Program-made: the position numbers and the translations under genes
Shown: positions 34,160 through 42,932 of the stretch, piece after piece
How positions within the stretch are numbered: position 1 is the stretch's first letter
Layout: each line of letters starts with the position of its first letter
The notes under the pieces: model-generated
What the model was told of the DNA's origin: nothing
Databases searched by the model: none
What the model saw: the letters and a program-made list of their open reading frames with translations, nothing else
Assembly: GCF_004762045.1 (NCBI RefSeq)
Contig: NZ_SJOM01000007.1
Coordinates: 4,441,609-4,505,608, forward strand
DNA length: 64,000 nt
Direction: 5' to 3'
Source: Mycobacterium sp. DL99
GTDB taxonomy: Bacteria > Actinomycetota > Actinomycetes > Mycobacteriales > Mycobacteriaceae

Positions 34160-35350
34160 CTATGAGGCCTTCGCCTTGGGGCCCGAATAGTTCGGCTTCC
34201 CCAGGCCCAGCACATGCTGAGCGATCATGTTGCGGAACACCTCGAGCGTGCCGCCGTAGATGCCGACCAAGGGCGCGAAGCGGTAGACGTACTCGCTGCG
34301 ATCATCGGCTCCCCCGTCGGCCCCGATCGGCAGCGCGGCCACTGATCCCGCCATATCCATCAGATCCGGGGCGATATCACGCATGGTCTGCGCCAACGCC
34401 ACCCGGCCGAAAATGCTGGGCGCCGACAGTGACGCCTCCAGACGAGCCACACTGCGCCCCAACCGATATGCAACCGATCCATCGTCAACCGCAGCGCGCC
34501 CACTGGCATCCGGCGTACCGACCAGCGCGGCCACGTTGTCCGCGGCCTCGGCCACGAATCCGGCCTGATGCATCATGATCGCGACATCGGCCAGACCGTC
34601 GTCGGCGGCTGCGACCGCCCCGTGCTCGGCGTCGAGCGGTTCACGGACCACCGTCCAACCACCGTTGACGTCACCGAGCCGATACTTGTCGTCGACCCGG
34701 ACATCGGAGTAGTACACGATGTTGGTGCGGTCACCGTCGACGGTGCGGATGCCCTGGATCTCGATGCCGTCGGAGTCCAGCGGCACCAGGAACATGGTGA
34801 GGCTCTTGTGTTTCGGCGCCTCCGGATCTGTGTTGGTGATCAGGAAGACGTACTGGCAGTTGTGCGCGCCGGTGGTGAACATCTTGGAGCCGTTGATTAC
34901 CCACTGGTCACCGTCACGCACCGCGCGGGTCTTGCACGTGGCGACATCCGACCCACCCTCAGGCTCGGTGTAACCCAGGCACATTCGCACAGTGCCGTCG
35001 AAAACCCCGCGCAACACATCGTCGCGGATCTCGGGGGAGGCGAACTTCGTCACCGACCGGGCGATCATGATTGTGGTCCCCCAGGTCACCCACGGCACCT
35101 CGGCGCGACGCTTCTCCAGTTGCCAGATGCGTGACTGCACCCGGGAGAAGCCGCCGTCGGCCTCGGGCTTGAATTCCTTCTCCAGGTAGCCGGCGGCGCC
35201 CAGGGCCAGGTGCACTCCCTCGTGAAAGTTGTCGCCGGTTTCGCGGTCGTGGCGGATGACGTCCTCGGTAACGACACTTGAGAGGAACTCGCGCACCTCG
35301 GTGCGGAACGCGTCGTCCTCCGCGGACAGTTCGACTGTTGAGAAATCCAC
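34160..35350 (-). CDS. Acyl-CoA dehydrogenase, subunit of a likely heteromeric pair
   Basis: A 396-residue FAD-dependent acyl-CoA dehydrogenase. FAD/substrate motifs: MCLGYTEPEGGSDVATCKT and WVINGSKMFTTGAHNCQY. The C-terminal loop that usually reads YEGT with the catalytic Glu is VGIYGGTLEVFRNMIA, so that Glu is Gly. The partner at 35361 is only 10 bases away; adjacent unlike FadE pairs in mycobacteria form alpha2beta2 enzymes in which one subunit supplies the base, which fits here. GTG at 35350 has GGGGAG upstream. It would desaturate a CoA ester, passing electrons to ETF. Confidence 0.9.
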   Translation of the reverse strand: MDFSTVELSAEDDAFRTEVREFLSSVVTEDVIRHDRETGDNFHEGVHLALGAAGYLEKEFKPEADGGFSRVQSRIWQLEKRRAEVPWVTWGTTIMIARSVTKFASPEIRDDVLRGVFDGTVRMCLGYTEPEGGSDVATCKTRAVRDGDQWVINGSKMFTTGAHNCQYVFLITNTDPEAPKHKSLTMFLVPLDSDGIEIQGIRTVDGDRTNIVYYSDVRVDDKYRLGDVNGGWTVVREPLDAEHGAVAAADDGLADVAIMMHQAGFVAEAADNVAALVGTPDASGRAAVDDGSVAYRLGRSVARLEASLSAPSIFGRVALAQTMRDIAPDLMDMAGSVAALPIGADGGADDRSEYVYRFAPLVGIYGGTLEVFRNMIAQHVLGLGKPNYSGPKAKAS

Positions 35351-35360
35351 GCCTGCTCCC

Positions 35361-36425
35361 CTAAACCTTTGTGACTTCCCGGCTCTCGCGAGCCGCGACG
35401 ATGTGGGCGACGTGCACCGCGGTGGCGCCCGGGTCACCACCGGCCAGCGCCCAACCGCGCGCCCGCACCAGGTACGCGGTGGCTGCCGCCTCCGCGGACA
35501 CCCCGAGTCCACCCTGAACGTGTACCGCCGTGGTGGCAGCCTTGGCGGCCTCCTCGGCCATGAAGACGAACGCCGAAGGTGCCAGTTCCGGCCGCTCGTC
35601 CGGCTCGTTGTCCAGGAACCATGCGGCTCGACGCACCAGGCCCCGCCCGCTCTGGACGGTGATGGCGATGTTGGCCAGCGGATGCGAGATGCCTTGTAGC
35701 GTCCCGATCGGCACGCCCAGGGTGTAGCGGGACTTGGCGAACTCGGCGGCGATCGTCATGGTCTCCTCGACCAGGCCCACCAGCGCCGCTGCGGTCAGCA
35801 GACGCCATTCATCCAACGCCCGTTGATATTCCACCAGGGCATCGGCACCGCTGGCCAGCACCACCCGGGTGTCTGCGGTAGCCGGGTCGACCCAGGCCAT
35901 CGGCAGCTTGCCGATGTTGTCGACGCGTGCCGGGCGCGTGGAGAAACCTAGGAGCACGACAGCTCCATCTCCATCGCCGTCGCGGACGATGATGTGGTCC
36001 GCGATCGATCCGACCGGAATGAGCCGGGTGCCGGTCGGCGCCACCTGCTGCGGGTCGAGCCCTACGATCTGGGTGCCGTTGACAATGTCCTCTGACTCGA
36101 GCGCACCGAGTCGTGCCAGCAACCGCGCCGCCACGACATGGTCGATCCACGGCACGGGCGCCAACGAGCGGCCGAGCTCCTCGGCCACCAAGGTCAGGTC
36201 GACGAGTGTCGCCCCGTCACCGCCGGCGGATTCCGGGAGTGCCATCGTCGTGGCGCCCATGGCGCACAACCGTTCCCACAAACTCTTGTCGAAGCCCGAC
36301 GGCTCGGCCGCACGCACGGTTTCGATGTCGGAGTGCGTCTTGAAGAACTGCCGGTATGCGGTCTGGAGGTCGACGTGGTCCTCGGTCAGGCTGTAATCCA
36401 GCCTGCGCAGTTCGTAGCGGTCCAT
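35361..36425 (-). CDS. Acyl-CoA dehydrogenase, short partner subunit
   Basis: A 354-residue acyl-CoA dehydrogenase-fold protein, shorter than the standard 380-400. The N-terminal helical domain (ATTMALPESAGGDGATLVDLTLVAEELGRSLAP) and C-terminal domain (FAKSRYTLGVPIGTLQGISHPLANI, VHVQGGLGVS) are present. The classic middle-domain TEPxxGSD motif is missing and no YEGT-type catalytic loop is seen, so it should act only together with the neighbour at 34160 as a heteromer. Its ATG overlaps the stop of the amidohydrolase by one base (TGATG). Part of a five-gene minus-strand operon from 40172 to 34160. Confidence 0.87.
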   Translation of the reverse strand: MDRYELRRLDYSLTEDHVDLQTAYRQFFKTHSDIETVRAAEPSGFDKSLWERLCAMGATTMALPESAGGDGATLVDLTLVAEELGRSLAPVPWIDHVVAARLLARLGALESEDIVNGTQIVGLDPQQVAPTGTRLIPVGSIADHIIVRDGDGDGAVVLLGFSTRPARVDNIGKLPMAWVDPATADTRVVLASGADALVEYQRALDEWRLLTAAALVGLVEETMTIAAEFAKSRYTLGVPIGTLQGISHPLANIAITVQSGRGLVRRAAWFLDNEPDERPELAPSAFVFMAEEAAKAATTAVHVQGGLGVSAEAAATAYLVRARGWALAGGDPGATAVHVAHIVAARESREVTKV

Positions 36426-37288
36426 CAGCTCTCCATCTCCTTTTTGCTCCTCGCGTGCGCGGTGTCCTCGCCGAAGAAGAACTCCGCGGCATTGTTGTAG
36501 AGGTAGTTGTCCAGCACATCAGCCGGCAGATCGAGTGCCAGCGCCTCCGGCACGACGCGCTGCATGCGGAGCACCGGGAAATCCGAGGCGAAGATGACCT
36601 TGCCCTTCCCCCTGGTTCGCATGAAGTGCAGCAGGGATTCCGGCAGCCGCTTGGGCGACCACGCCGACGTCATCAACCGCAGGTTCTGGTATTTGATCAG
36701 CATCCGGATCGCGATGTCCCACCACGGATCTGCGCCGTGGATCATGCACAGTTTCAGCTCAGGGAAGCGCACGCATACGCGGTCGAGATGGATGGGGTTC
36801 TGTACCTCACCTGGAATCGGCGGGCCGGGCAGCCCGGTGTTGACGCACAGCGGCAGTTCCATCTCGGCGCACTTGGTGTACAGCGGGTAGTACACCGCGT
36901 CGCTGGGCGGGTACTGCCCGTCTCCCCAGAAGCTCGGTCCGACAACGGTATAGGCGACGGGGAGATCTGCCACGACGGCCGCGAGTTCACGCAGCGACGG
37001 AATGGGGCGCAACAGATTGACCCCGCCGACCGCCAGCGCGAACCGATCGGGGTGGGCCTCGACGAACTTACGCGCCGTCACCGACGGCTTGGCCAGGTTG
37101 TCCATCAAGATGGCCTTGCGTACCCCATGGGTGTCCATCTCATCGAGCATCTCCGAGAGGTCGATCTGGTCGTACATCGAATTCGGACCCTTGAAGTAAT
37201 CATCGCGCACCTTCTGCATGAAGGTGGGCTGGTTCTCGGTCTCGCCGAAGTGCACGTTGGCCAGACAGTCGATCACCTTGTGACTCAT
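36425..37288 (-). CDS. Amidohydrolase_2 family protein, short form
   Basis: A 287-residue member of the amidohydrolase_2 family, about 110 residues shorter than the three other copies here and more distant from them. The N-terminal motif is VIDCLANVHFGE, with only one His; KLCMIHGADPWWDIA gives another His and VIFASDFPVLRM the C-terminal Asp, where paralogs have GSDWPHPEG. Metal binding may differ. Overlaps: four bases with the upstream ligase gene (ATGA) and one base with the downstream dehydrogenase gene. Hydrolase or decarboxylase role is inferred only from family. Confidence 0.82.
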   Translation of the reverse strand: MSHKVIDCLANVHFGETENQPTFMQKVRDDYFKGPNSMYDQIDLSEMLDEMDTHGVRKAILMDNLAKPSVTARKFVEAHPDRFALAVGGVNLLRPIPSLRELAAVVADLPVAYTVVGPSFWGDGQYPPSDAVYYPLYTKCAEMELPLCVNTGLPGPPIPGEVQNPIHLDRVCVRFPELKLCMIHGADPWWDIAIRMLIKYQNLRLMTSAWSPKRLPESLLHFMRTRGKGKVIFASDFPVLRMQRVVPEALALDLPADVLDNYLYNNAAEFFFGEDTAHARSKKEMES

Positions 37289-38916
37289 ACCCGTTCCCTC
37301 TCCGTCTGGCCAGCTGCCACCGCTACCCCCTTGGCCCAGCGATAGTCGGCCTTACCGTTGCCGAGCCGTCGGATCTGCTCGACGAATACGACTTCCTTGG
37401 GGATCTTGAAACGCGCGAGCACATTCGCGCAGTGATCCCGCAACGCATCTGGGCTCACGTCGTCGCGCACTGCCACGACGGCGACGATCTCTTCGCCCCA
37501 CCTCTCGCTGGGCCGGCCCACCGCGAGCGCGTCCACCACCTGGGGATGCGCACGCAAGACTTCTTCGATCTCCTCGACGAACACCTTCTCGCCGCCGGTG
37601 TTGACCACCAACGAATCCCGTCCCAACAGGCGCAGGGTGCCGTCCGCTTCGAGCGAGGCGCGGTCACCCGAGACCACCACCCGTTCTCCGGCAACCTCGG
37701 GGAAGGTCTTCACCGTCGCCGCCTCGTCGTTGAAGTAGCCGAGTGGGATCCGGCCGTTGCGCGCCACCCAGCCCACCTCGGTGTCGCCGGGATCAAGGAA
37801 ACGGGAGTAATCGTCGGCCAGCACCAGCCCGCCGGCCCGTAGCTGGAAGGTTTCGGCAGTCGCAGTTTCGCGCTGGGTGTGACCGAATCCCATGTTGCCG
37901 GTCTCCGAAGAGCCGAACCCGTTGATGATGGTGATCTGCGGGATATGTTCCAGCAGTGCGCGTTGATGTTTCGGGTTGGTGGCCGCACCACCCGTGCCGA
38001 TCGCGAACATCGACGACAGGTCGTAGGAACGCCGGCCCAACTCCTCGACGATCGGGGCGGCGTAGGCGTCGCCCACCATCGTCATCAGCCCGATCTTCTC
38101 CCGCTGCGCGGTTTCGAGCACAGTGCGCGGGTCGAAGCGTGGCTTGGTGTCGTGCAGCACCACGGTCTGGCCGGACAGCAGGCCGGAGAAAGCGGTCCAC
38201 ATCCCGGCGGCATGCATCAATGGCGACACCGCGAACCACGGCGGGCCGGCATTGGCCACCTTGTCGTGGATCTCGCTCACCTCATCGTGGTCGGCGCCGT
38301 TCATCGATGACACGTAGATGTCGCCCTGACGCCACATCACGCCTTTGGGACGGCCCGTCGTACCGCCCGTACAGACCATCAGCAGGTCATCAGGTGACGG
38401 GGCGACGTCGCGGTCGGTATCTCCCTGAGCCAGAGCATCTTCCAGTGTCACCGCATCCGGCAACTCGGCTCCGCCGCCGTCGTCGATCGAGATGAGCAAT
38501 TCGGCCTGCAGCGCTTCATCCCCCAATACGGAAGCGAACTTGGCCCCCAGCGATCGGTGGTAGATCACCGCGCGGGGCTTCAGGTAGGCCAACAAGTCGG
38601 CCACCTCGCCCGGCGAGTAGTAGTAGTTCACGTTCACCGGGACCGTCCGCGCCTTGAGGCAGCCGATCACCATCTCGGGATACCGGTCGTTGTGCATGAC
38701 GAGCGCGACCACGTCCTGACCGCATTCCCAACGGTTCAGGTCCCGACGCTCCCGATACGCACCCAGGCCCCGGGAGGCCAGAAAGCTGGCCAGCCGGCGG
38801 GTCCGGTCGGCGCCCTGGGCGAAGGTGGTGCGGCGGGTGCCGCACACCGTCATCTCCCGGTCGGGCACCGCCTCGGCGATCGCATCGACGACGGCGCCGA
38901 TCGTCCACTCCGCCAT
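37285..38916 (-). CDS. Acyl-CoA ligase (AMP-forming), FadD17/FadD19-like
   Basis: A 543-residue acyl-CoA synthetase. Motifs: MVCTGGTTGRPKGVMWRQGD (nucleotide loop; the MWR form is typical of FadD17/FadD19-like steroid side-chain ligases), GFGSSETGNMG (A5), LGRDSLVVNTGGEKVF (hinge) and a C-terminal Lys in RLGNGKADYRWAK. The ATG follows the upstream amidohydrolase by five bases, and its own stop overlaps the next gene as ATGA, so it is in the middle of an operon. It would activate a bulky or cyclic acid; the exact substrate is unknown. Confidence 0.92.
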   Translation of the reverse strand: MAEWTIGAVVDAIAEAVPDREMTVCGTRRTTFAQGADRTRRLASFLASRGLGAYRERRDLNRWECGQDVVALVMHNDRYPEMVIGCLKARTVPVNVNYYYSPGEVADLLAYLKPRAVIYHRSLGAKFASVLGDEALQAELLISIDDGGGAELPDAVTLEDALAQGDTDRDVAPSPDDLLMVCTGGTTGRPKGVMWRQGDIYVSSMNGADHDEVSEIHDKVANAGPPWFAVSPLMHAAGMWTAFSGLLSGQTVVLHDTKPRFDPRTVLETAQREKIGLMTMVGDAYAAPIVEELGRRSYDLSSMFAIGTGGAATNPKHQRALLEHIPQITIINGFGSSETGNMGFGHTQRETATAETFQLRAGGLVLADDYSRFLDPGDTEVGWVARNGRIPLGYFNDEAATVKTFPEVAGERVVVSGDRASLEADGTLRLLGRDSLVVNTGGEKVFVEEIEEVLRAHPQVVDALAVGRPSERWGEEIVAVVAVRDDVSPDALRDHCANVLARFKIPKEVVFVEQIRRLGNGKADYRWAKGVAVAAGQTERERV

Positions 38917-38921
38917 GCTGA

Positions 38922-40172
38922 CTACGCCGGCACCGTCAGGTGCCCGGCACCGGCTGCAACACGATTCACGTCACCGAGCAGGGTAAGTGCGTTGTCGCGC
39001 ATCACCATCCGGGTGTCCTCGAGGCTGAACTCGGGGAACTGCGGGATGTCGGCGGTGAACGTGGTCGGATCTGCGAGACCCTCACCGTGCGGCCAGTCGG
39101 AGCCGAACAGGATCTTGTCGACACCGATGGTGTCGGCGAGCAGCTTCACATCGTCCTCGTAGTACGGCGCGATCCAGACGTTGTTGCGGAGCTGCTCGAC
39201 CGGATCCTCTCTGAAGTGATACGGCGCGTTGTTGGCCGCCTTCTTGAGCCGCTTGATCAGCCGGTAGACGAAGTACGAACCGTTCTCGATGCTCACGACC
39301 TTGAGCTTGGGATGCCGGGTGAACACCTGGTGCACGATCATCGAGGCCATGGTGTCGTGGATGGCGCGGTCGTCCATGATCACCATGTCGAGCGGATCAC
39401 GCTTGCCGAACCCCTTGAATACTCCGCTACCGCCCCACAACGCCGGGACCGCCATGTACCCGGAGTCAGACAGATGGAAGACGACCGGGACACCGGCTTC
39501 GGCCAGGCGGGCCCACACCGGGTCGTGCAGCGGGTCACCGAGTGAGCGGGGCCTGACCGCACCCGGTACCGGTGCCGGCCGCACACAGACGAGCTTGGCG
39601 CCGCGGCTCAGCACGAATTCGACTTCCTCGACGGCCTTTTCAGGATCGGCCAGCGAGATGATGGGAGCCGACACGAATCGGCCGTCGGGCCGGTCGAATC
39701 CCCAGTCCTCATCGAGCCACAGGTTGAAGGCGTGCACCGAAGCCATGGTGGCCTCGATGTCGTGCTTGAGTCCTTCCTCCACACCGCAGGCGAAGGTCGG
39801 CAGCATGAACACGGTCTCCAGATGCTGGCGGTCCAGTACTTTCACCCTGGCATCGCGATTCTGGTATTCGGGATGGTCAGCGAGCCGGTCGACCTTCATC
39901 AGTGACGCGGGGTCCACCCCTTCGGGGATCTCGCCGCGGAACAGCAGATCCAGGCAGCCCGGCTCGATGATCGGATCGAAGGTGGGGTTGGGGATGAAAT
40001 GGTTGACCGTCCCGCCGAACATCGCCAACGTACGTTTGCCGTCCTGCACCATCTGCACTCCACGGCTCCGGAACTCCTTGGGCAGGTGCCGGGTGAATGC
40101 ATCGACCGGCTCGTAGTAATGGTTGTCGACGTCGACGGCGAGGTATGGAAGCCGTTCGGGAGCTTCGGTCAT
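38922..40172 (-). CDS. Amidohydrolase_2 family metal-dependent hydrolase
   Basis: A 416-residue TIM-barrel enzyme, paralog of those at 26797 and 32819. Key segments: VDVDNHYYEP (Asp-x-His at the first metal site), HFIPNPTFDPI, CVRPAPVPGAVRPRS, FHLSDSGYM, IVHQVFTRHPKLKVVSIENGS and GSDWPHGEGLADPT. It lies between a crotonase gene (four bases upstream) and an acyl-CoA ligase gene (five bases downstream), so all three act in one pathway. Reaction not established; hydrolytic ring or C-C bond cleavage or decarboxylation are the family options. Confidence 0.9.
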   Translation of the reverse strand: MTEAPERLPYLAVDVDNHYYEPVDAFTRHLPKEFRSRGVQMVQDGKRTLAMFGGTVNHFIPNPTFDPIIEPGCLDLLFRGEIPEGVDPASLMKVDRLADHPEYQNRDARVKVLDRQHLETVFMLPTFACGVEEGLKHDIEATMASVHAFNLWLDEDWGFDRPDGRFVSAPIISLADPEKAVEEVEFVLSRGAKLVCVRPAPVPGAVRPRSLGDPLHDPVWARLAEAGVPVVFHLSDSGYMAVPALWGGSGVFKGFGKRDPLDMVIMDDRAIHDTMASMIVHQVFTRHPKLKVVSIENGSYFVYRLIKRLKKAANNAPYHFREDPVEQLRNNVWIAPYYEDDVKLLADTIGVDKILFGSDWPHGEGLADPTTFTADIPQFPEFSLEDTRMVMRDNALTLLGDVNRVAAGAGHLTVPA

Positions 40173-40176
40173 ATCA

Positions 40177-41028
40177 TCAACCTTCTTTCAGGGGCGGGAA
40201 GTTCGGGGGCCGTTTTTCGAAGAATGCGGTGATGCCCTCGACGAGATCGGGGCGGACCATGGACTCGTGCATGAGCTTCTCGGCGCGGTCGCTGACGTCG
40301 GCGACGTTGTCATTGGCGTCGCCGTAGAGCTGGCCCTTGATCACCGCCATTGAAGCCGGCGAGCAGTTGCGAGCCAGATCCTCGGCGTACTCCAAGGCGC
40401 GGGTCAGCAGATCCTCAGGCGCGACAACCTCTTTCACCAACCCGAGCGCGACGGCTTCCTCGGCGAAGAATGTCCGGCCGGATAGCAACAGGTCCGCCGA
40501 GGCGCCCCAGCCGGCCAGTCGAGGCAGGATCCAGGTGATGCCGTATTCGCCGATCAGCCCCCGGCGCGGGAAGGCGGTGGCGAATTTCGCGCCGGCCGCC
40601 GCGAATCGGACATCGCACATCAGCGCGTGGGTGAGGCCGATGCCGACGCACGCCCCGTTGATGGCGGCGACGACCGGTTTGCGCAGCTCGGTGAGAAAGT
40701 GCGGGTGACGTTCGCCGACGATCTTGCTGACATCCGTGTCCTCGTTGATGCTGCCACCCAGATCCTGCATGGCACCCATGTAGGCGCCGGCGCAGAAGCC
40801 GCGTCCGCTACCGGTCAGCACAATCGCCCGGACGGCCGGATCGGCTTCTGCGCGATCGAAACTCGCGTACACGCCGGCGGAGATGTCCGCGCCCCAGGAG
40901 TTCAGCCGATCCGGACGGTTGAGGGTGATAACCGCGACCCCGCCGCCAGTGACCTCGTAGAGGACCGCCTCGGTTCCCACACTGTCAGCGACCGTCATGC
41001 GCCGATGCCCCACCAGCCGTTCAGACAT
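40177..41028 (-). CDS. Crotonase-fold enoyl-CoA hydratase/isomerase family protein
   Basis: A 283-residue crotonase with oxyanion segments LTGSGRGFCAGAYMG and NGACVGIGLTHALMCD. The Glu144 position of rat hydratase is Thr and the Glu164 position is Phe; the acid is displaced to Glu in RRGLIGEYGITWILPRL, the pattern of isomerase-like or PaaG-like crotonases. First gene of the minus-strand operon running to 34160. The ATG at 41028 follows the TACTGTA box closely and could be a leaderless start; an internal ATG (MTVADSVG, residue 11) has GGTGGGG upstream and is an alternative. Confidence 0.88.
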   Translation of the reverse strand: MSERLVGHRRMTVADSVGTEAVLYEVTGGGVAVITLNRPDRLNSWGADISAGVYASFDRAEADPAVRAIVLTGSGRGFCAGAYMGAMQDLGGSINEDTDVSKIVGERHPHFLTELRKPVVAAINGACVGIGLTHALMCDVRFAAAGAKFATAFPRRGLIGEYGITWILPRLAGWGASADLLLSGRTFFAEEAVALGLVKEVVAPEDLLTRALEYAEDLARNCSPASMAVIKGQLYGDANDNVADVSDRAEKLMHESMVRPDLVEGITAFFEKRPPNFPPLKEG

Positions 41029-41031
41029 ACA

Positions 41032-41052
41032 TACTGTATACCTATCGGTAGT
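41032..41052. promoter_or_regulatory. TACTGTA box upstream of a crotonase operon
   Basis: TACTGTATACCTATCGGTAGT begins three bases beyond the crotonase ATG (on its upstream side) and includes the small inverted repeat TACC-N4-GGTA. The leading TACTGTA recurs near 43747-43753 and 47723-47729, each upstream of a crotonase gene. Operator or promoter element. Confidence 0.45.
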
Positions 41053-41099
41053 GCATTCCGCAAGCCTCGTGTCGCCCCCACGACCTGCGCAAAGACGGT

Positions 41100-42107
41100 T
41101 CAGGCGTCGATCACACCGAGCTTTCGATAGGCGGTCTCGATCTGAGTCTTCGCCGCATCCGGAAGCAATGCCTGGGGCGGACGGGAATGCGGGTAGCCGC
41201 CGACGGGCAATCCCAGCACCGAGGCCGCGTATTTGAAGGCGTCGGACCAGTGGGTGAAATAGTCAGCGCGACCCGGGTAGCAGGTGAACCAGGACCCCAT
41301 GTCCAGGCTGAACTGGTCCAACCCCGACTCCCGGCCGAAGTCCATCGCCTCGATGAGCCGGTCGGCGTACACCAGGTCCCAGTATTCGGTGAAGATGCGG
41401 CGCTGCGGCGTTTCATAGAGGTATCCGGCGGTGCCCAACTGGGCCGGGCAGACGATGCCCTCCCGCAGCCAGCCGGCCCGGTACACCGTGGTGTCGCATT
41501 CCCAGACCGCCAGGTATGGCGCCAGGTCATGCAGTCGACGGCTCGCCGCCGGCCGGAACGCCCCCTCCTTGGTCGCGCACACGGCGGGGATCGCCTCGGC
41601 AATCCGGGCACTCTCGTCGGGTGCCAGTACGTAGCCCGAGGACGGTGAATTGAACATCCCCAGCGCGATATCCGTGCGGTCGGCGATGTATCGGAAGAAG
41701 CGCAGAACGCCCTCGCCCCCGTGCGCCTCCATCATCGGCGTCTGGATGTAGACGATGTCGGCACCCGACTGCTGCGCATGCAGCGTGAGTTCCAGACAAT
41801 CTTTGGCCGAGGTCGCCGCGGTGCAGGCCTGAATCACGACATCCGGGTTGGCCCGGCGCCCCTCCTCGATCGCCACCTCGAGCAACTGCTTGCGCTCGGG
41901 GAGGGTCAGCGCCCAGAACTCGGCCAAACCGCTGGTACACCAAAGCATCTGGTGACCGAGGTCGCCGACGCAGTAGCGCACCAGGTACCGGTAGGCATCC
42001 CAGTCGATGTCGTCGCCGTCGGTTCCGCAGAACGGGGTGTATAGCGAGTCACCGATCCCGCGCAGGGCACCGCGGGCCCAGTCCCGTGCTTCGCCTGCCG
42101 TTGCCAT
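41100..42107 (-). CDS. DapA-fold (dihydrodipicolinate synthase family) aldolase or hydratase-aldolase
   Basis: A 335-residue class I aldolase-fold protein. The Schiff-base lysine is Lys180 in VCATKEGAF; SLYTPFCGTDGDDIDWDAYRYLVRY at the N-terminus and GADIVYIQTPMM are typical of the DHDPS/NAL family. It is longer than true DapA and sits among CoA-catabolic genes, not amino acid biosynthesis genes, so a retro-aldol cleavage or hydratase-aldolase reaction, as in the NahE type of aromatic degradation, is more likely than lysine synthesis. It follows the SDR gene at 42131 by 23 bases and may share its transcript. Confidence 0.85.
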   Translation of the reverse strand: MATAGEARDWARGALRGIGDSLYTPFCGTDGDDIDWDAYRYLVRYCVGDLGHQMLWCTSGLAEFWALTLPERKQLLEVAIEEGRRANPDVVIQACTAATSAKDCLELTLHAQQSGADIVYIQTPMMEAHGGEGVLRFFRYIADRTDIALGMFNSPSSGYVLAPDESARIAEAIPAVCATKEGAFRPAASRRLHDLAPYLAVWECDTTVYRAGWLREGIVCPAQLGTAGYLYETPQRRIFTEYWDLVYADRLIEAMDFGRESGLDQFSLDMGSWFTCYPGRADYFTHWSDAFKYAASVLGLPVGGYPHSRPPQALLPDAAKTQIETAYRKLGVIDA

Positions 42108-42130
42108 ATCGCGCTCCTCTAGATCTGGGC

Positions 42131-42925
42131 TCAGATAAAGTCGCTACCGCCATCGACGTTGATGTTCGCGCCCGTCATGTACGAGTTGCGCTTGGACGCG
42201 AGAAATGCTGCTACAGGCCCGATTTCGCCGGGAAGTCCGGCACGCGGCAAGTGGGCGGGGTGCCCGAAATGCTCGTCGATGGCCGCCATCAACGCATACG
42301 GGTCGTCGCCGTCGACACCCACAGTGCCGGCCCAGCCCCGCAGCGCCTCCGACGAGATGCTGCCCGGGGAAACCACATTGACCATGATCTCGTCCTTGGC
42401 CAACAACAGCGACAGGTTCTTGGACACGCTGTTCACGGCCGCCTTGGCCGCCGTGTAGGCCGGCAGCCGCGTGCTCTGCCGCTGGGTGGAGTGGGCGGAG
42501 AAGTTGACGATGCGTGCCCATTCGGCATTGCGCAGCAACGGCAATGCCGCACGTACGCAGCGCACCATGCCCATCAGGCCGGCGTCGAACGCCTCCTGCC
42601 ACTGGTCATCGGTCAACTCCTCGAAGTTGCCCGCGGCCCCCGGGCCGACCGTGTTGATCAGTGCGTTGAGCTCACCCCAACGCTCGCCCACCTCGGCGAA
42701 GGCCCGCTCGACCTGGGAGCTGTCCGAGGTATCGGCGACGATCGCCACCGCCTCCGGCGATCCCAGGCGGGCCAGCTCCGTTGCGGCAGCATCAAGTACG
42801 TCCCTGGACCGCCCGACGATCGCAATCCGCGCACCGTCCTCGGCCAGGCATTGCGCCGTCGCAAAGCCCATCCCGCGCCCACCGCCCACGACGACGGTGG
42901 CCGCACCTGCGAATCCGAGATCCAT
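42131..42925 (-). CDS. SDR family oxidoreductase
   Basis: A 264-residue short-chain dehydrogenase. The nucleotide motif is GGGRGMGFA near residue 13-21 and the catalytic block is PAYTAAKAAVNS (Tyr and Lys near 160-164) with Ser in NFSAHST. The C-terminus ends INVDGGSDFI, typical of FabG-like tetrameric SDRs. It probably oxidises a hydroxyacyl-CoA or an alcohol intermediate. ATG at 42925 lies seven bases after the stop of the crotonase gene at 42933; a longer reading upstream runs antisense in register with that gene and is not supported. Confidence 0.9.
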   Translation of the reverse strand: MDLGFAGAATVVVGGGRGMGFATAQCLAEDGARIAIVGRSRDVLDAAATELARLGSPEAVAIVADTSDSSQVERAFAEVGERWGELNALINTVGPGAAGNFEELTDDQWQEAFDAGLMGMVRCVRAALPLLRNAEWARIVNFSAHSTQRQSTRLPAYTAAKAAVNSVSKNLSLLLAKDEIMVNVVSPGSISSEALRGWAGTVGVDGDDPYALMAAIDEHFGHPAHLPRAGLPGEIGPVAAFLASKRNSYMTGANINVDGGSDFI

Positions 42926-42932
42926 CGGAGAG

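Noticed and set aside
41100..42107. Biosynthetic dihydrodipicolinate synthase dapA
   Set aside because: Longer than DapA, divergent around the active site, and placed among CoA-catabolic genes with no lysine biosynthesis neighbours.
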